The notes beneath the pieces are model-generated. The model searched no databases. It was given only the letters and a program-made list of their open reading frames with translations, and was not told the DNA's origin. The position numbers and the translations under genes are program-made. Shown here in pieces: positions 1-6,293 of a stretch of 64,000 nt of DNA. How positions within the stretch are numbered: the stretch's first letter is position 1; every line of letters starts with the position of its first letter. The DNA comes from Heyndrickxia camelliae. GTDB lineage: Bacteria; Bacillota; Bacilli; Bacillales; Bacillaceae_C. The DNA is taken from NCBI RefSeq assembly GCF_002844575.1, contig NZ_PIQO01000006.1, forward strand, positions 1 to 64,000, in the 5' to 3' direction.

Positions 1-27
1 TTGTTCATTAACTGTAATATCCATCAT
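1..27 (-). CDS. Partial phage gene, N-terminus only
   Basis: Only the first nine codons lie in the window. The leftward frame opens with two consecutive ATG codons preceded by an AGGAGTG ribosome-binding site about five bases upstream, and it runs off the left edge. It continues the leftward phage early operon, so it is probably another small phage protein. No function can be assigned. Confidence 0.45.
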
Positions 28-60
28 TTTCACTCCTTCGCATTCTTGGTCTTATCTACA

Positions 61-213
61 TCACAAAGCCTTCTTCAATGCTTCATATGCCTTCTCCATG
101 GTTTCTAACTCTTGGATGCGGGTTTGTTGGTGTTCGACGGTTTGGATTAACCATACCACTTCCTCAACTTCTAAATTATCCAAAACATGTGCATATTGAA
201 GATTATCTTTGGC
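61..213 (-). pseudogene. In-frame continuation downstream of the YopX-like gene
   Basis: This is a 50-codon open stretch in exactly the same frame as the YopX-like gene, separated from it only by a single TGA at 214-216. It reads as a charged, helical, coiled-coil-like segment rich in Glu, Gln and Leu and ends at a TGA. No ATG, GTG or TTG with a ribosome-binding site begins it. It may be a separate gene that lost its start, or the tail of a longer upstream protein interrupted by a nonsense mutation. YopX proteins normally end near the upstream stop, which favours the first reading. Confidence 0.35.
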
Positions 214-675
214 TCAATTTAATTGATCTTTGATATGTTGCAATTTATCATGTTGTACCTCCAGGAGAGAAGGGTTTTCGTAAATATTGCCGATAACTTC
301 CCATGTTACTTTTGGTACATTCCAAGAATCAAAATGATTGTAAACCTTATCATTCTGATATACGCATACAAAACTTCCTTCTCGATATTCAACGACACAT
401 TTCCATTTTCTGTCATTAATAGAGTTGTTGAATAGCAATATATCCCCTTCATAAATCTCACGACCATTTTTGTCTTTTAGGCCTGTGTATTGTCCTATTG
501 ATTTAGGATTAACAAGATAATCACCACTATTGGTGTATAACCACCAATTAGAATCACGTCCCACTGCTTTTGCGTGATGTTCCGCAAACTTTAATTCCGA
601 AACACCGAAACCTTCAAGCCACTGACCATTCACCATTTCTTCTACTGCATAACCGCGAAACTTAATTTCTCTCAT
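214..675 (-). CDS. YopX-family phage protein
   Basis: A 153-residue protein of the phage YopX family, whose biochemical role is unknown. It starts MREIKFRGY and carries the family hallmarks: a central IGQYTGLKDKNGREIYEGDI segment around residues 60-80, and a C-terminal WEVIGNIYENPSLLE stretch. Such genes are common in early or replication regions of phages of low-GC Gram-positive hosts. The start is supported by GGAGGAG just upstream, inside the overlapping 34-residue membrane gene. The family call is firm; the function is not known. See the in-frame open stretch immediately downstream. Confidence 0.85.
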   Translation of the reverse strand: MREIKFRGYAVEEMVNGQWLEGFGVSELKFAEHHAKAVGRDSNWWLYTNSGDYLVNPKSIGQYTGLKDKNGREIYEGDILLFNNSINDRKWKCVVEYREGSFVCVYQNDKVYNHFDSWNVPKVTWEVIGNIYENPSLLEVQHDKLQHIKDQLN

Positions 676-766
676 GTTTCCTCTCCTCCTTCACAAACAC
701 ACCTATCGTAATACCAAGCACCGAAAACAAAGCAGCAACACAATATAAAGCGCCTAATCCGAACAT
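662..766 (-). CDS. 34-residue single-span membrane protein
   Basis: A tiny leftward gene missed by length cut-offs. It encodes 34 residues with one hydrophobic segment (about residues 3-25) followed by a basic tail, KEERKHERN. A strong AAGGAGG site sits six bases before the ATG, inside the stop region of the preceding 55-codon gene, and its 3' end overlaps the YopX-like start by 14 bases. This tight packing, the strong ribosome-binding site and the sensible topology support translation. It is probably a small phage membrane peptide; function unknown. Confidence 0.6.
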   Translation of the reverse strand: MFGLGALYCVAALFSVLGITIGVFVKEERKHERN

Positions 767-778
767 GGGTTGTCCTCC

Positions 779-946
779 TTAGTTTTTTATATATTCTATA
801 TAGTTTTTTAAAGTATCAATTCTTCCTTGCACGTAACTAACCATCCCATTCAAGTTGATGCTTTGGTACTTATCTAAATCGCGTTGAGCCATTTTAATAT
901 CGCTTTCCATCATTTTTATTAAATCTTTTTGCCATTCCTCCATCAT
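779..946 (-). CDS. 55-residue helical phage protein
   Basis: A leftward frame of 55 codons preceded by TAAGGAGG about seven bases upstream of a double ATG. The product is highly charged and helical, with lysine, aspartate and glutamine rich N-terminal two thirds and an aromatic, lysine-rich tail. It sits between the ERF recombinase gene and the 34-residue membrane gene in a compact operon with almost no spacing. No family is recognised. Operon position and ribosome-binding site are the evidence that it is real. Confidence 0.6.
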   Translation of the reverse strand: MMEEWQKDLIKMMESDIKMAQRDLDKYQSINLNGMVSYVQGRIDTLKNYIEYIKN

Positions 947-968
947 TGAACCTCCTTAGAGGGAGCGA

Positions 969-1637
969 TTAAGCTCCCTTTTTACTTAATTCCTTTTTAG
1001 CTGATGCAATCCATCCGTTTAGCTTAGTGATAGAAAGTTTTGCTTCTCTTTCGTTCAAACTTTCCAAATCAGATATATTTAGAACTGCGTATACCTCTGC
1101 ATCTGTTTTATTTCGTAGTTGCGCAAATTCAAGAACTCTTGCTTTCAATGTTCCTAAATCATGCGCTGAAATTGGGTCTGGTTTACGATATGATTCTGAT
1201 TTCTCTTGGAAAGAGTCTGGATCATCTTTATCCGTTGCGATGTTGAATTGTTTCAGAAGGAAATATTTCTCTGCATACGTAAGAGCTTTCCCTACTCCTT
1301 TTTCTCCTGCTATATCAACACCTTGACCATAGAAAGGTAAGGTTAATGTTTCCTCTGGATTATCTGCGTTAATCCAGGTAAACTCTAAATCTAACTCTGT
1401 GAAGTAAGTAGTAGTCTTTTTCAGTTTGTCGTACTTATCTCTGTTTTCTACTGTCTCTGATTGCACGTTATGACCAATCACCTTAACTGTTAATAAAAGT
1501 CCTAATTCGTCCATTTTGGCACGCACAGCCGCTAATACTTGTGAACTACCTACGTATTGGTATTGAGCGCCTTGTGCTTCTTTTTGAAGATAAGGAACAG
1601 ACTTACGAACCTCTACTAATTTTTGATAGATATTCAT
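969..1637 (-). CDS. ERF-family single-strand annealing recombinase
   Basis: A 222-residue ERF (essential recombination function) superfamily protein. ERF proteins are phage recombinases that anneal single strands in DNA circularisation and replication-coupled recombination. The N-terminal half fits the family: MNIYQKLVEVRKSVPYLQKE, a QYQYVGSSQVLAAVR segment, an FYGQGVDIAGEKGVGKALTYAEKYFLLKQF core around residues 120-150, and DKDDPD directly after it. The C-terminal third is a variable charged region. It overlaps the upstream Gp157 gene by four bases (ATGA), indicating translational coupling. The Gp157-ERF pair is a common phage recombination module. Confidence 0.88.
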   Translation of the reverse strand: MNIYQKLVEVRKSVPYLQKEAQGAQYQYVGSSQVLAAVRAKMDELGLLLTVKVIGHNVQSETVENRDKYDKLKKTTTYFTELDLEFTWINADNPEETLTLPFYGQGVDIAGEKGVGKALTYAEKYFLLKQFNIATDKDDPDSFQEKSESYRKPDPISAHDLGTLKARVLEFAQLRNKTDAEVYAVLNISDLESLNEREAKLSITKLNGWIASAKKELSKKGA

Positions 1638-2113
1638 TTAATCCTCACACTCCTAGATTGAGATAAAGTACAACCTTCGATATATTCACCGTTTTTTAAT
1701 GCAGTAAGAATCGCTTTTTTGTCGATTTTGTCTGGAACAGGTACTAAGTAAGTAGATGGGATTATGCTTTCATCTTCAATTTGTACACATGGAGGGTTGT
1801 TAACAACCGATACTGTGAAAGTCGGACGCTTCACTTTATCTATCCCAGCAACCTCCATTTCGTTCTGAAGGTATGATTTAATGGATTCAATTTTGTTTTC
1901 CATAGCTTTTCTTCTGTCGGCAAGTCGTTTTTCCTCAACCTTTATTGCTTCTATATCTCCTTGAAGTGAGCGAATTAGTTTGGCGGTATTTTCGATTTTT
2001 ACATCCATTTCTTCTTGAATAGATTCCAACGTATCCAAAAACGTTTCTTGATCCAACTCTTCTGCCATTTCAAGTAATTGATTGTAGCTTTGAGATAATT
2101 CATACAACTTCAC
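1634..2113 (-). CDS. Siphovirus Gp157-like protein
   Basis: A 159-residue protein of the siphovirus Gp157 family, first described in Streptococcus thermophilus phages and linked there to phage resistance phenotypes; its molecular role is unknown. It starts MKLYELSQSYNQLLEM, has a long coiled-coil through about residue 110 (DTLESIQEE, then lysine- and glutamate-rich heptads), and ends in a beta-like segment with FTVSVVNNPPCVQI, DKIDKKAILTALKNGE and a short basic end. That order is typical for the family. It is the upstream partner of the ERF gene with a four-base overlap. Confidence 0.82.
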   Translation of the reverse strand: MKLYELSQSYNQLLEMAEELDQETFLDTLESIQEEMDVKIENTAKLIRSLQGDIEAIKVEEKRLADRRKAMENKIESIKSYLQNEMEVAGIDKVKRPTFTVSVVNNPPCVQIEDESIIPSTYLVPVPDKIDKKAILTALKNGEYIEGCTLSQSRSVRIK

Positions 2114-2156
2114 TTATTGGTCAACCTCCTGTATAATGTCCGTATAGTATTTTATT

Positions 2157-2185
2157 AAGGGCCACTTTGTAGGGAAGTGGTCCTT
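2157..2185 (-). terminator. Hairpin after the 45-residue phage gene
   Basis: An 11-bp stem (2157-2167 with 2175-2185, one G-U pair) with a seven-base loop. Read leftward it follows the stop of the 45-codon gene and is trailed by a moderately T-rich run. It could be a weak terminator or an attenuating structure between early phage genes. Confidence 0.45.
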
Positions 2186-2321
2186 ATTCATGTTCTAACT
2201 GCTCTTTCAAAAGCAAAAGCTCTTTCAATACTGTTCGTATCTCTCCGCTAGGATGATGATGGTTTACATGTTCTACATAGCCGATTAATTCAGTTAGAGT
2301 GAATTTTGCTTGTTCGGTCAT
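2184..2321 (-). CDS. 45-residue phage protein
   Basis: A leftward 45-codon frame starting MTEQAKFTLTEL, with a GGAGG ribosome-binding site seven bases upstream of the ATG. The product has a histidine cluster (HHH) in the middle and a leucine- and glutamate-rich helical C-terminus. It lies between the acidic 98-residue gene and the Gp157 gene in the early operon. No family is recognised. Confidence 0.6.
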   Translation of the reverse strand: MTEQAKFTLTELIGYVEHVNHHHPSGEIRTVLKELLLLKEQLEHE

Positions 2322-2358
2322 GGTAAAACCTCCTTCATTTAATCTTCAAACTATGACA

Positions 2359-2655
2359 TTATGGTTTGATTATTCCATATGGTGTATATACATCCTCTCT
2401 CCAATCCCAGCAATTATCTTCTGTATCAAATTCATCACCATTTTCATCATAGTCAATTGCTTTTTTATCTGTTTCGTATCCGTAGAAATGTTTTTCAACT
2501 TTTGCAAGAATTACCGTTTCATCAGTTGTAAACTCGCCTTCACCTTGAACATAATCCTTTTGATACTCCTTGCACTTTTCGTAATCACTTAACGCTTCCT
2601 CATATTTGTCATAAATACCAAGCAAGCCTTCTTCATTGTCATAAACAATCCACAT
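2359..2655 (-). CDS. Acidic hypothetical phage protein
   Basis: A 98-residue, strongly acidic protein (MWIVYDNEEGLLGIYDKYEE at the start) with many aromatic residues and a C-terminal WDWREDVYTPYG segment. There are no membrane spans and no recognised motif. An AGGAGGAAT sequence precedes the ATG. It belongs to the leftward phage early operon between the YqaI-like gene and the 45-residue gene. Acidic small proteins in this position are often accessory or anti-host factors, but nothing in the sequence shows that here. Confidence 0.7.
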   Translation of the reverse strand: MWIVYDNEEGLLGIYDKYEEALSDYEKCKEYQKDYVQGEGEFTTDETVILAKVEKHFYGYETDKKAIDYDENGDEFDTEDNCWDWREDVYTPYGIIKP

Positions 2656-2685
2656 TTTTATTCCTCCTTATGTCTCTTTATGGTT

Positions 2686-3051
2686 CTACTCCGCAATCGT
2701 AAATTGAAACCCATATTCTAATTTGAGATACGCTTCGAAATCATCTTCCCATTCCATGTTGATGATGTTTTCTTTCTTGGAGTCGTAAGCGAGTCTATCG
2801 CCTTTTTCGATTTCATTTCCGTAAAAATCTTTGCTGCCAGTTGCAGTTGCAGTATAGAATCGAAATTCATGTTCGCCTTGCAAGTAAGATTGAAGATGAT
2901 CTTTTAGAATGACTTCTCCTTCGTCCAACACGATTAAGTCACCGCTTAATATCTCATCATGGAATGTGTCGAATCCATTAAACTCAGGTTGCGCAGCTAA
3001 GTTTGGATCGCCAGTAAGCATGATGTTCTCAATAATCGGATGTTCTCTCAT
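2686..3051 (-). CDS. YqaI-like phage protein
   Basis: A 121-residue protein resembling the short YqaI protein of the B. subtilis skin element and related phages. The similarity is in three segments: an N-terminal HPIIENIMLTG stretch, LDEGEVILKDHLQSYLQ in the middle, and a KDFYGNEIEKGD segment later. YqaI is uncharacterised. This copy is about twice as long as the B. subtilis protein, and the FYG and LDEGE blocks occur in the opposite order, so homology is plausible but not certain. It starts two bases downstream of the excisionase-like gene, indicating one transcript. Confidence 0.6.
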   Translation of the reverse strand: MREHPIIENIMLTGDPNLAAQPEFNGFDTFHDEILSGDLIVLDEGEVILKDHLQSYLQGEHEFRFYTATATGSKDFYGNEIEKGDRLAYDSKKENIINMEWEDDFEAYLKLEYGFQFTIAE

Positions 3052-3052
3052 A

Positions 3053-3256
3053 TCATGAAACCTCCTTATTGGATTGTTTATCTAACCAGGTGAAGAAATC
3101 ATCCCTATTTACTCGTTTGGATCTACGAATTCTAATTAATGGGAAATCCTTTTGGTCCATAATTTCATAAGCAACACGTTTGCTACATTTTAGTATTTGA
3201 GATATTTCATCAGCAGTTAATAATACTGGGAAGTCTTTTTGTTCCATTTTCGTCAC
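3053..3256 (-). CDS. Excisionase-family helix-turn-helix protein
   Basis: A 67-residue DNA-binding protein of the MerR-like/excisionase helix-turn-helix type. The core LLTADEISQILKCSKRVAYE is the helix-turn-helix, followed by the wing FPLIRIRRSKRVNRDDFFTW that ends such proteins. Candidate roles are excisionase (directionality factor for the integrase) or early regulator. It sits first after the Cro-like gene in the leftward operon and is preceded by AAGGAGTG. One palindromic operator-like site (3276-3291) lies directly upstream, so the repressor probably controls it. Confidence 0.8.
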   Translation of the reverse strand: MTKMEQKDFPVLLTADEISQILKCSKRVAYEIMDQKDFPLIRIRRSKRVNRDDFFTWLDKQSNKEVS

Positions 3257-3275
3257 TCCTTTTTTCCTATGAGGG

Positions 3276-3291
3276 TTGAGTTATAATTCAA
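3276..3291. promoter_or_regulatory. Palindromic repressor operator candidate
   Basis: The 16-mer TTGAGTTATAATTCAA is an imperfect palindrome (14 of 16 positions symmetric). The same half-site GGTTGAGTTAT recurs twice between the two divergent repressor genes. This copy lies between the Cro-like gene and the excisionase-like gene. It is probably bound by one of the XRE repressors, as an inference from repetition and position. Confidence 0.5.
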
Positions 3292-3299
3292 GTTGTATT

Positions 3300-3497
3300 T
3301 TAAAAAAATAGATCGTCTAACTTGCAATCCAGTTCTTTAGCGATTCTGACCGCTAATTTCAAACTCGGGGTGCCTGCTCCTCTCTCTATTTTTCTAAGAT
3401 GACTCAAAGAAATGTTAACTCTTTCGGCAAATTCCTTAGGACTCAAACCTTTTTTGATTCGATAATCTCTAATATTATTGACCAATAGGGTAAACAT
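3300..3497 (-). CDS. XRE-family Cro-like regulator
   Basis: A 65-residue single-domain XRE/Cro helix-turn-helix protein. The fold is clear from NNIRDYRIKKGLSPKEFAER, the recognition segment NISLSHLRKIERG and the family end LKLAVRIAKELDCKLDDLF. It lies divergent to the larger XRE gene at 3683, the classic layout of a phage lysis-lysogeny switch, and heads the leftward early operon. AAGG abuts the chosen ATG; an internal TTG a few codons later is an alternative start. It is probably the Cro-type antirepressor, inferred from layout. Confidence 0.82.
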   Translation of the reverse strand: MFTLLVNNIRDYRIKKGLSPKEFAERVNISLSHLRKIERGAGTPSLKLAVRIAKELDCKLDDLFF

Positions 3498-3516
3498 CCC
3501 TTCTTAAACTTTCCTT

Positions 3517-3659
3517 ATAACTCAACCCTTGTCATTATTATAAACTCAACTTGAATTATTAGTCAATAACTTTATTTAAAATAATTTAAATTAATTTTAG
3601 TGCGATTAGTAAACTGTTGATGTATTAGTCAATTTTGTAGATAATATAGGTTGAGTTAT
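3517..3659. promoter_or_regulatory. Divergent lysogeny-switch operator region
   Basis: The gap between the two divergent XRE genes contains repeated operator-like sites: ATAACTCAACC at 3517-3527, ATAAACTCAACTTGAATTAT at 3540-3559, and GGTTGAGTTAT at 3649-3659. All are variants of the half-site in the palindrome at 3276-3291. The region is very AT-rich and must carry the divergent promoters. Multiple spaced operators around two repressors are expected for a CI/Cro-like switch. Confidence 0.55.
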
Positions 3660-3682
3660 CGTTAATCCAAAGGGGTGAAATT

Positions 3683-4009
3683 ATGAGAGGACACGGTAAA
3701 AAAATAAAGTATTATCGGCAAAAACAACAGATGAGTCAAGAAGAACTAGGGAAAAGGTTAAATGTTTCCAATACTTATATATCGAAAATAGAAAATGAAA
3801 AGACACCAATAAGTTTGGAAACTCTAGGTAAAATAGCTGAGATATTGGATGTAAATCCAAAAGATTTAATCGACAATACGAAAATAGAGGTCAATGGTGA
3901 TTCTGGAACAAGATGGATTATATTAGGTAAGAAAATGGAGGAAAGAGGAATTACTCCAGAGCAGATAGAAGAATGGGCAAGAATTGCTAAATTTTACGAC
4001 GATAAATAA
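3683..4009 (+). CDS. XRE-family CI-like repressor
   Basis: A 108-residue repressor with an N-terminal XRE helix-turn-helix (HGKKIKYYRQKQQMSQEELG, then LNVSNTYISKIENEK and LGKIAEILDVNPKDLI) and a short C-terminal helical tail ending EEWARIAKFYDDK. The tail lacks the LexA-like autoprotease residues of classical CI, so induction would have to work differently. It is rightward, divergent from the Cro-like gene, and preceded by GGGGTGA six bases before the ATG. It is probably the maintenance repressor of this prophage, by position and domain. Confidence 0.82.
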   Translation: MRGHGKKIKYYRQKQQMSQEELGKRLNVSNTYISKIENEKTPISLETLGKIAEILDVNPKDLIDNTKIEVNGDSGTRWIILGKKMEERGITPEQIEEWARIAKFYDDK

Positions 4010-4030
4010 GGTCGAATTTTGTCGTAAAAT
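3991..4030 (+). terminator. Inverted repeat at the repressor 3' end
   Basis: A perfect 10-bp inverted repeat (ATTTTACGAC at 3991-4000 and its complement at 4021-4030) spans the stop codon of the repressor, with a 20-base loop. It lacks a T tract, so it is a weak terminator at best. It might instead be a protein-binding site near the integrase promoter. Confidence 0.35.
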
Positions 4031-4077
4031 GATAATGTTTAGATTTGCGAAAAAATAATCCGCACTCGTGTTAATGG

Positions 4078-4086
4078 TGGTATAAT
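4078..4086 (+). promoter_or_regulatory. Extended -10 promoter for the integrase transcript
   Basis: TGGTATAAT is a perfect extended -10 element about 75 bases upstream of the small ORF that precedes the integrase. No good -35 is seen at the usual spacing, which is acceptable for an extended -10 promoter. Confidence 0.45.
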
Positions 4087-4159
4087 AAGATATACAGACA
4101 TACAAACATATGTTCCTATATTTTGTTCTTATATCATCTATTAATAAGGGGTGTCTATT

Positions 4160-4291
4160 TTGCTAAAGAAAATCATCTATGTCCCAGAACTTCCAAACGG
4201 CGTATATATCGAAACAGAAAAGTACTTTCTTGTAGGAATTAGCGAAGGAGATGCTAAAGATGAGAGGCTATGTCCGCAAGAGGGGAAATAA
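4160..4291 (+). CDS. Small 43-residue ORF overlapping the integrase start
   Basis: A TTG-initiated frame preceded by AAGGGGTG six bases upstream encodes 43 residues beginning LKKIIYVPELPNGVYI and containing ETEKYFLVGISEGDAK. Its 3' end overlaps the first 32 bases of the integrase gene in another frame, and the integrase ribosome-binding site lies inside it. Translational coupling to integrase is likely if it is real. The regular residue pattern suggests a genuine phage micro-protein; no family is recognised. Confidence 0.5.
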   Translation: MLKKIIYVPELPNGVYIETEKYFLVGISEGDAKDERLCPQEGK

Positions 4292-5384
4292 GTGGAGTTA
4301 TACCGTTGATATTGGTAAGGATCCTATAACAGGGAAAAGAAAACAAAAAACTAAAAGTGGATTCGATACAGAAAAAGAAGCAGAAACCGCTTTAAATGAA
4401 ATTATTTATGAATTAAACAAAGGAATATGGATTGCTCCGCAAGATATAAAATTGAAGGACTTTGCAGAGGACTGGATTAAGATGCATCGTCACAAATTGA
4501 GAGCAACAACCGCAGAGCAATACCATTTAAAAATCAAAAATTGGATTGTACCATTGCTAGGAAACTATAAGATTCAAGACTTAAAACCTATACATGCACA
4601 AAAGTTTTCTGCTCAACTACTAGAAAAAATGCAAGAAAATACCGCTCATAAAATATATTCAATCACTAAGATGATTATGAATCACGCGGTGGATTTAGAA
4701 ATTATTAATAAGAACCCTTTCAAAAATATTAATTTAATTAAACAAAAAAAGGGTAAGGTAAGCACTTGGACATTTGATGACTTGGAACACTTTTTAAAAG
4801 TGACGAAACGATATAGCAACTTTTATTATCGTTTGTTTGCTACTGCTGCATATACCGGACTTCGCAAAGGGGAATTATTAGCTTTAACAAAAGATGATAT
4901 TGATTTCGAAAAGAAGTTCATCAAAGTTTGTAAAAGTATGTATTCAACAAAAGAAGAAGGAGTTCAAATCGGTGAATTAAAAACTTCTTCTTCTTTCAGA
5001 AAAGTAGCTATTGATGATGTAGTCGCTTCTATTTTAAAGGAACAAATTGCAAAAAACAATGAGATGAAGCTAAAACTAGGTAAAGAATATAACGACTCAA
5101 AATTAATCTTCTGTCATCCGGACGGTATGTATTATCATCCGACTAGTTTAGGAAGAATTATGAACAAATATATCGAACTATCTGGAGTTAAACAAATAAG
5201 ATTTCACGACTTGCGACATACACATGCTACTTTGTTACTTGAACTTGGAGTAAACCCAAAAGTAGTTGCAGATCGTTTAGGTCATGCTTCCGTAAAAATA
5301 ACATTAGATACGTACTCTCATGTATCTTTAGACTTGCAATCTGATGTAGCTGAAACCTTCTCAAAACGTATCAAAAAAGCTTGA
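4260..5384 (+). CDS. int: Phage tyrosine integrase
   Basis: A 374-residue tyrosine recombinase that integrates and excises the prophage. The order is an N-terminal arm-site DNA-binding domain (MRGYVRKRGNKWSYTVDIGK, residues 1-50), a core-binding helical domain (about 65-165) and the catalytic domain. Catalytic residues are visible: Arg202 in AYTGLRKGELL, His316 and Arg319 in HDLRHTHATLL, a late LGHASVKITLDTYSH box, and nucleophile Tyr352. The ATG at 4260 is chosen because AAGGAG at 4245-4250 is nine bases away; the ATG at 4251 touches it. The gene ends about 70 bases from the comGA junction, the usual place for an integrase beside attP. Confidence 0.95.
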   Translation: MRGYVRKRGNKWSYTVDIGKDPITGKRKQKTKSGFDTEKEAETALNEIIYELNKGIWIAPQDIKLKDFAEDWIKMHRHKLRATTAEQYHLKIKNWIVPLLGNYKIQDLKPIHAQKFSAQLLEKMQENTAHKIYSITKMIMNHAVDLEIINKNPFKNINLIKQKKGKVSTWTFDDLEHFLKVTKRYSNFYYRLFATAAYTGLRKGELLALTKDDIDFEKKFIKVCKSMYSTKEEGVQIGELKTSSSFRKVAIDDVVASILKEQIAKNNEMKLKLGKEYNDSKLIFCHPDGMYYHPTSLGRIMNKYIELSGVKQIRFHDLRHTHATLLLELGVNPKVVADRLGHASVKITLDTYSHVSLDLQSDVAETFSKRIKKA

Positions 5385-5460
5385 TGTGGTCAAAATGTGG
5401 TCAAGCCTAAATGAGTAAAGTTAAAAACACTGATATAATCACATCATTTAGGCTTTAACC
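5385..5460. other. Phage-chromosome junction (att site region) with inverted repeat
   Basis: Directly after the integrase stop is a tandem GTGGTCAA repeat, then a perfect 12-bp inverted repeat (AAGCCTAAATGA at 5403-5414 and its complement at 5444-5455) with a 29-base loop. The right arm ends where recognisable comGA coding sequence begins, near 5457. ComGA similarity stops after residues MIMV, so the recombination core probably lies within about 5455-5480. The exact core needs the other prophage end, which is outside the window. The inverted repeat may be integrase arm sites or a terminator for int. Confidence 0.6.
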
Positions 5461-6095
5461 ATAATCATATCTGGGTCATGGCGTAATACTGCTCTTAATC
5501 CATTACTATACGTAATCCCAGCTTTTTCATTTACCTGTACTTGTAAAAAATGTTCATTTTTAATCTCAACAGGATCTTCCAATGTAATAACATTTCGCAT
5601 AGCATGGTTTGCACTTTTTTCCACTAATGTATACATAGTGGTCGATTTGCCACTGCCGGTTGGACCAGTAAATAGTAGAAGGCCATGGGAATGCATTAAT
5701 AGGGACAATAACTTTTTGGCACTGCTCGGAAAAAGTGACATTTGATTAATGGATAATGTCTGTTGATTTGAAAGGATTCGGATGACTAGGCTTTCTTTGG
5801 AGTTTGCCGTTGGGAGAGTAGATATTCTTAAGGAAGTATATTGATGTACAAAACTTAGTTGAAAGGAACCACTTTGTGGTTTTCTTTTTTCACCGATGTC
5901 TAAAGAGGCCATAAATTTGAAATGGGAAACAAGTCTTTCCCCAATCTTGGCCGGTAAGGGCCGATGCGGAATCAATCTGCCATAAAGCCGAAACTGTGTT
6001 AGATAATCATCTTGCCTCGGGATAATATGAATATCTGTTGCATTCAGCTTTATCGCCTGCTCCAATAACAAATCTGCAATTTTTTCTATGGACAT
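5448..6095 (-). pseudogene. comGA: comGA 5' part, interrupted by the prophage
   Basis: ComGA is the cytoplasmic traffic ATPase that drives assembly of the competence pseudopilus for DNA uptake. This fragment codes for about 213 native residues: an N-terminal ATDIHIIP segment, the linker, Walker A GPTGSGKST and the Asp-box region ITLEDPVEI. It ends at RHDPDMIMV, just before the Walker B glutamate (normally GEIRD), then two phage-derived codons and a stop. The full protein is usually about 355 residues, so the His box and C-terminal domain are lost. An AAGGTGG lies eleven bases upstream of the ATG. An AT-rich motif at 6171-6185 (AAAATAATTTATTTT) resembles one ComK box, but a proper pair was not found. 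Prophage excision should restore the gene. Confidence 0.92.
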
Positions 6096-6241
6096 ATAAA
6101 ATAAAACACCACCTTTTCATTTGGTTAAGACTTATTTCGACAAAAAGTTAGAGATTCCTGCAAGAATTTTAAAATAATTTATTTTATTATGAATCATCCT
6201 ATCCGTATATTTTTTTACTTAGCAGAATTTGTAGAATGACC

Positions 6242-6277
6242 AAAAGCAGAGATTCAGTTCAAAACTCTCTGCTTTTT
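6242..6277 (-). terminator. Terminator of the LCP gene
   Basis: An 11-bp perfect stem (AAAAGCAGAGA at 6242-6252 with 6266-6276) and 13-base loop lie just after the LCP stop read leftward. The stem ends in A/T runs, so it can terminate in both directions. Confidence 0.75.
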
Positions 6278-6293
6278 ATCACAATTACACCGT

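Noticed and set aside
4251-4259. Integrase start at the first ATG (4251)
   Set aside because: It directly abuts AAGGAG; the ATG at 4260 has normal spacing and fits the domain start.
6171-6185. Confident ComK binding site before comGA
   Set aside because: Only one AT box with a mismatch; the usual second box at 8, 18 or 31 bases was not found.
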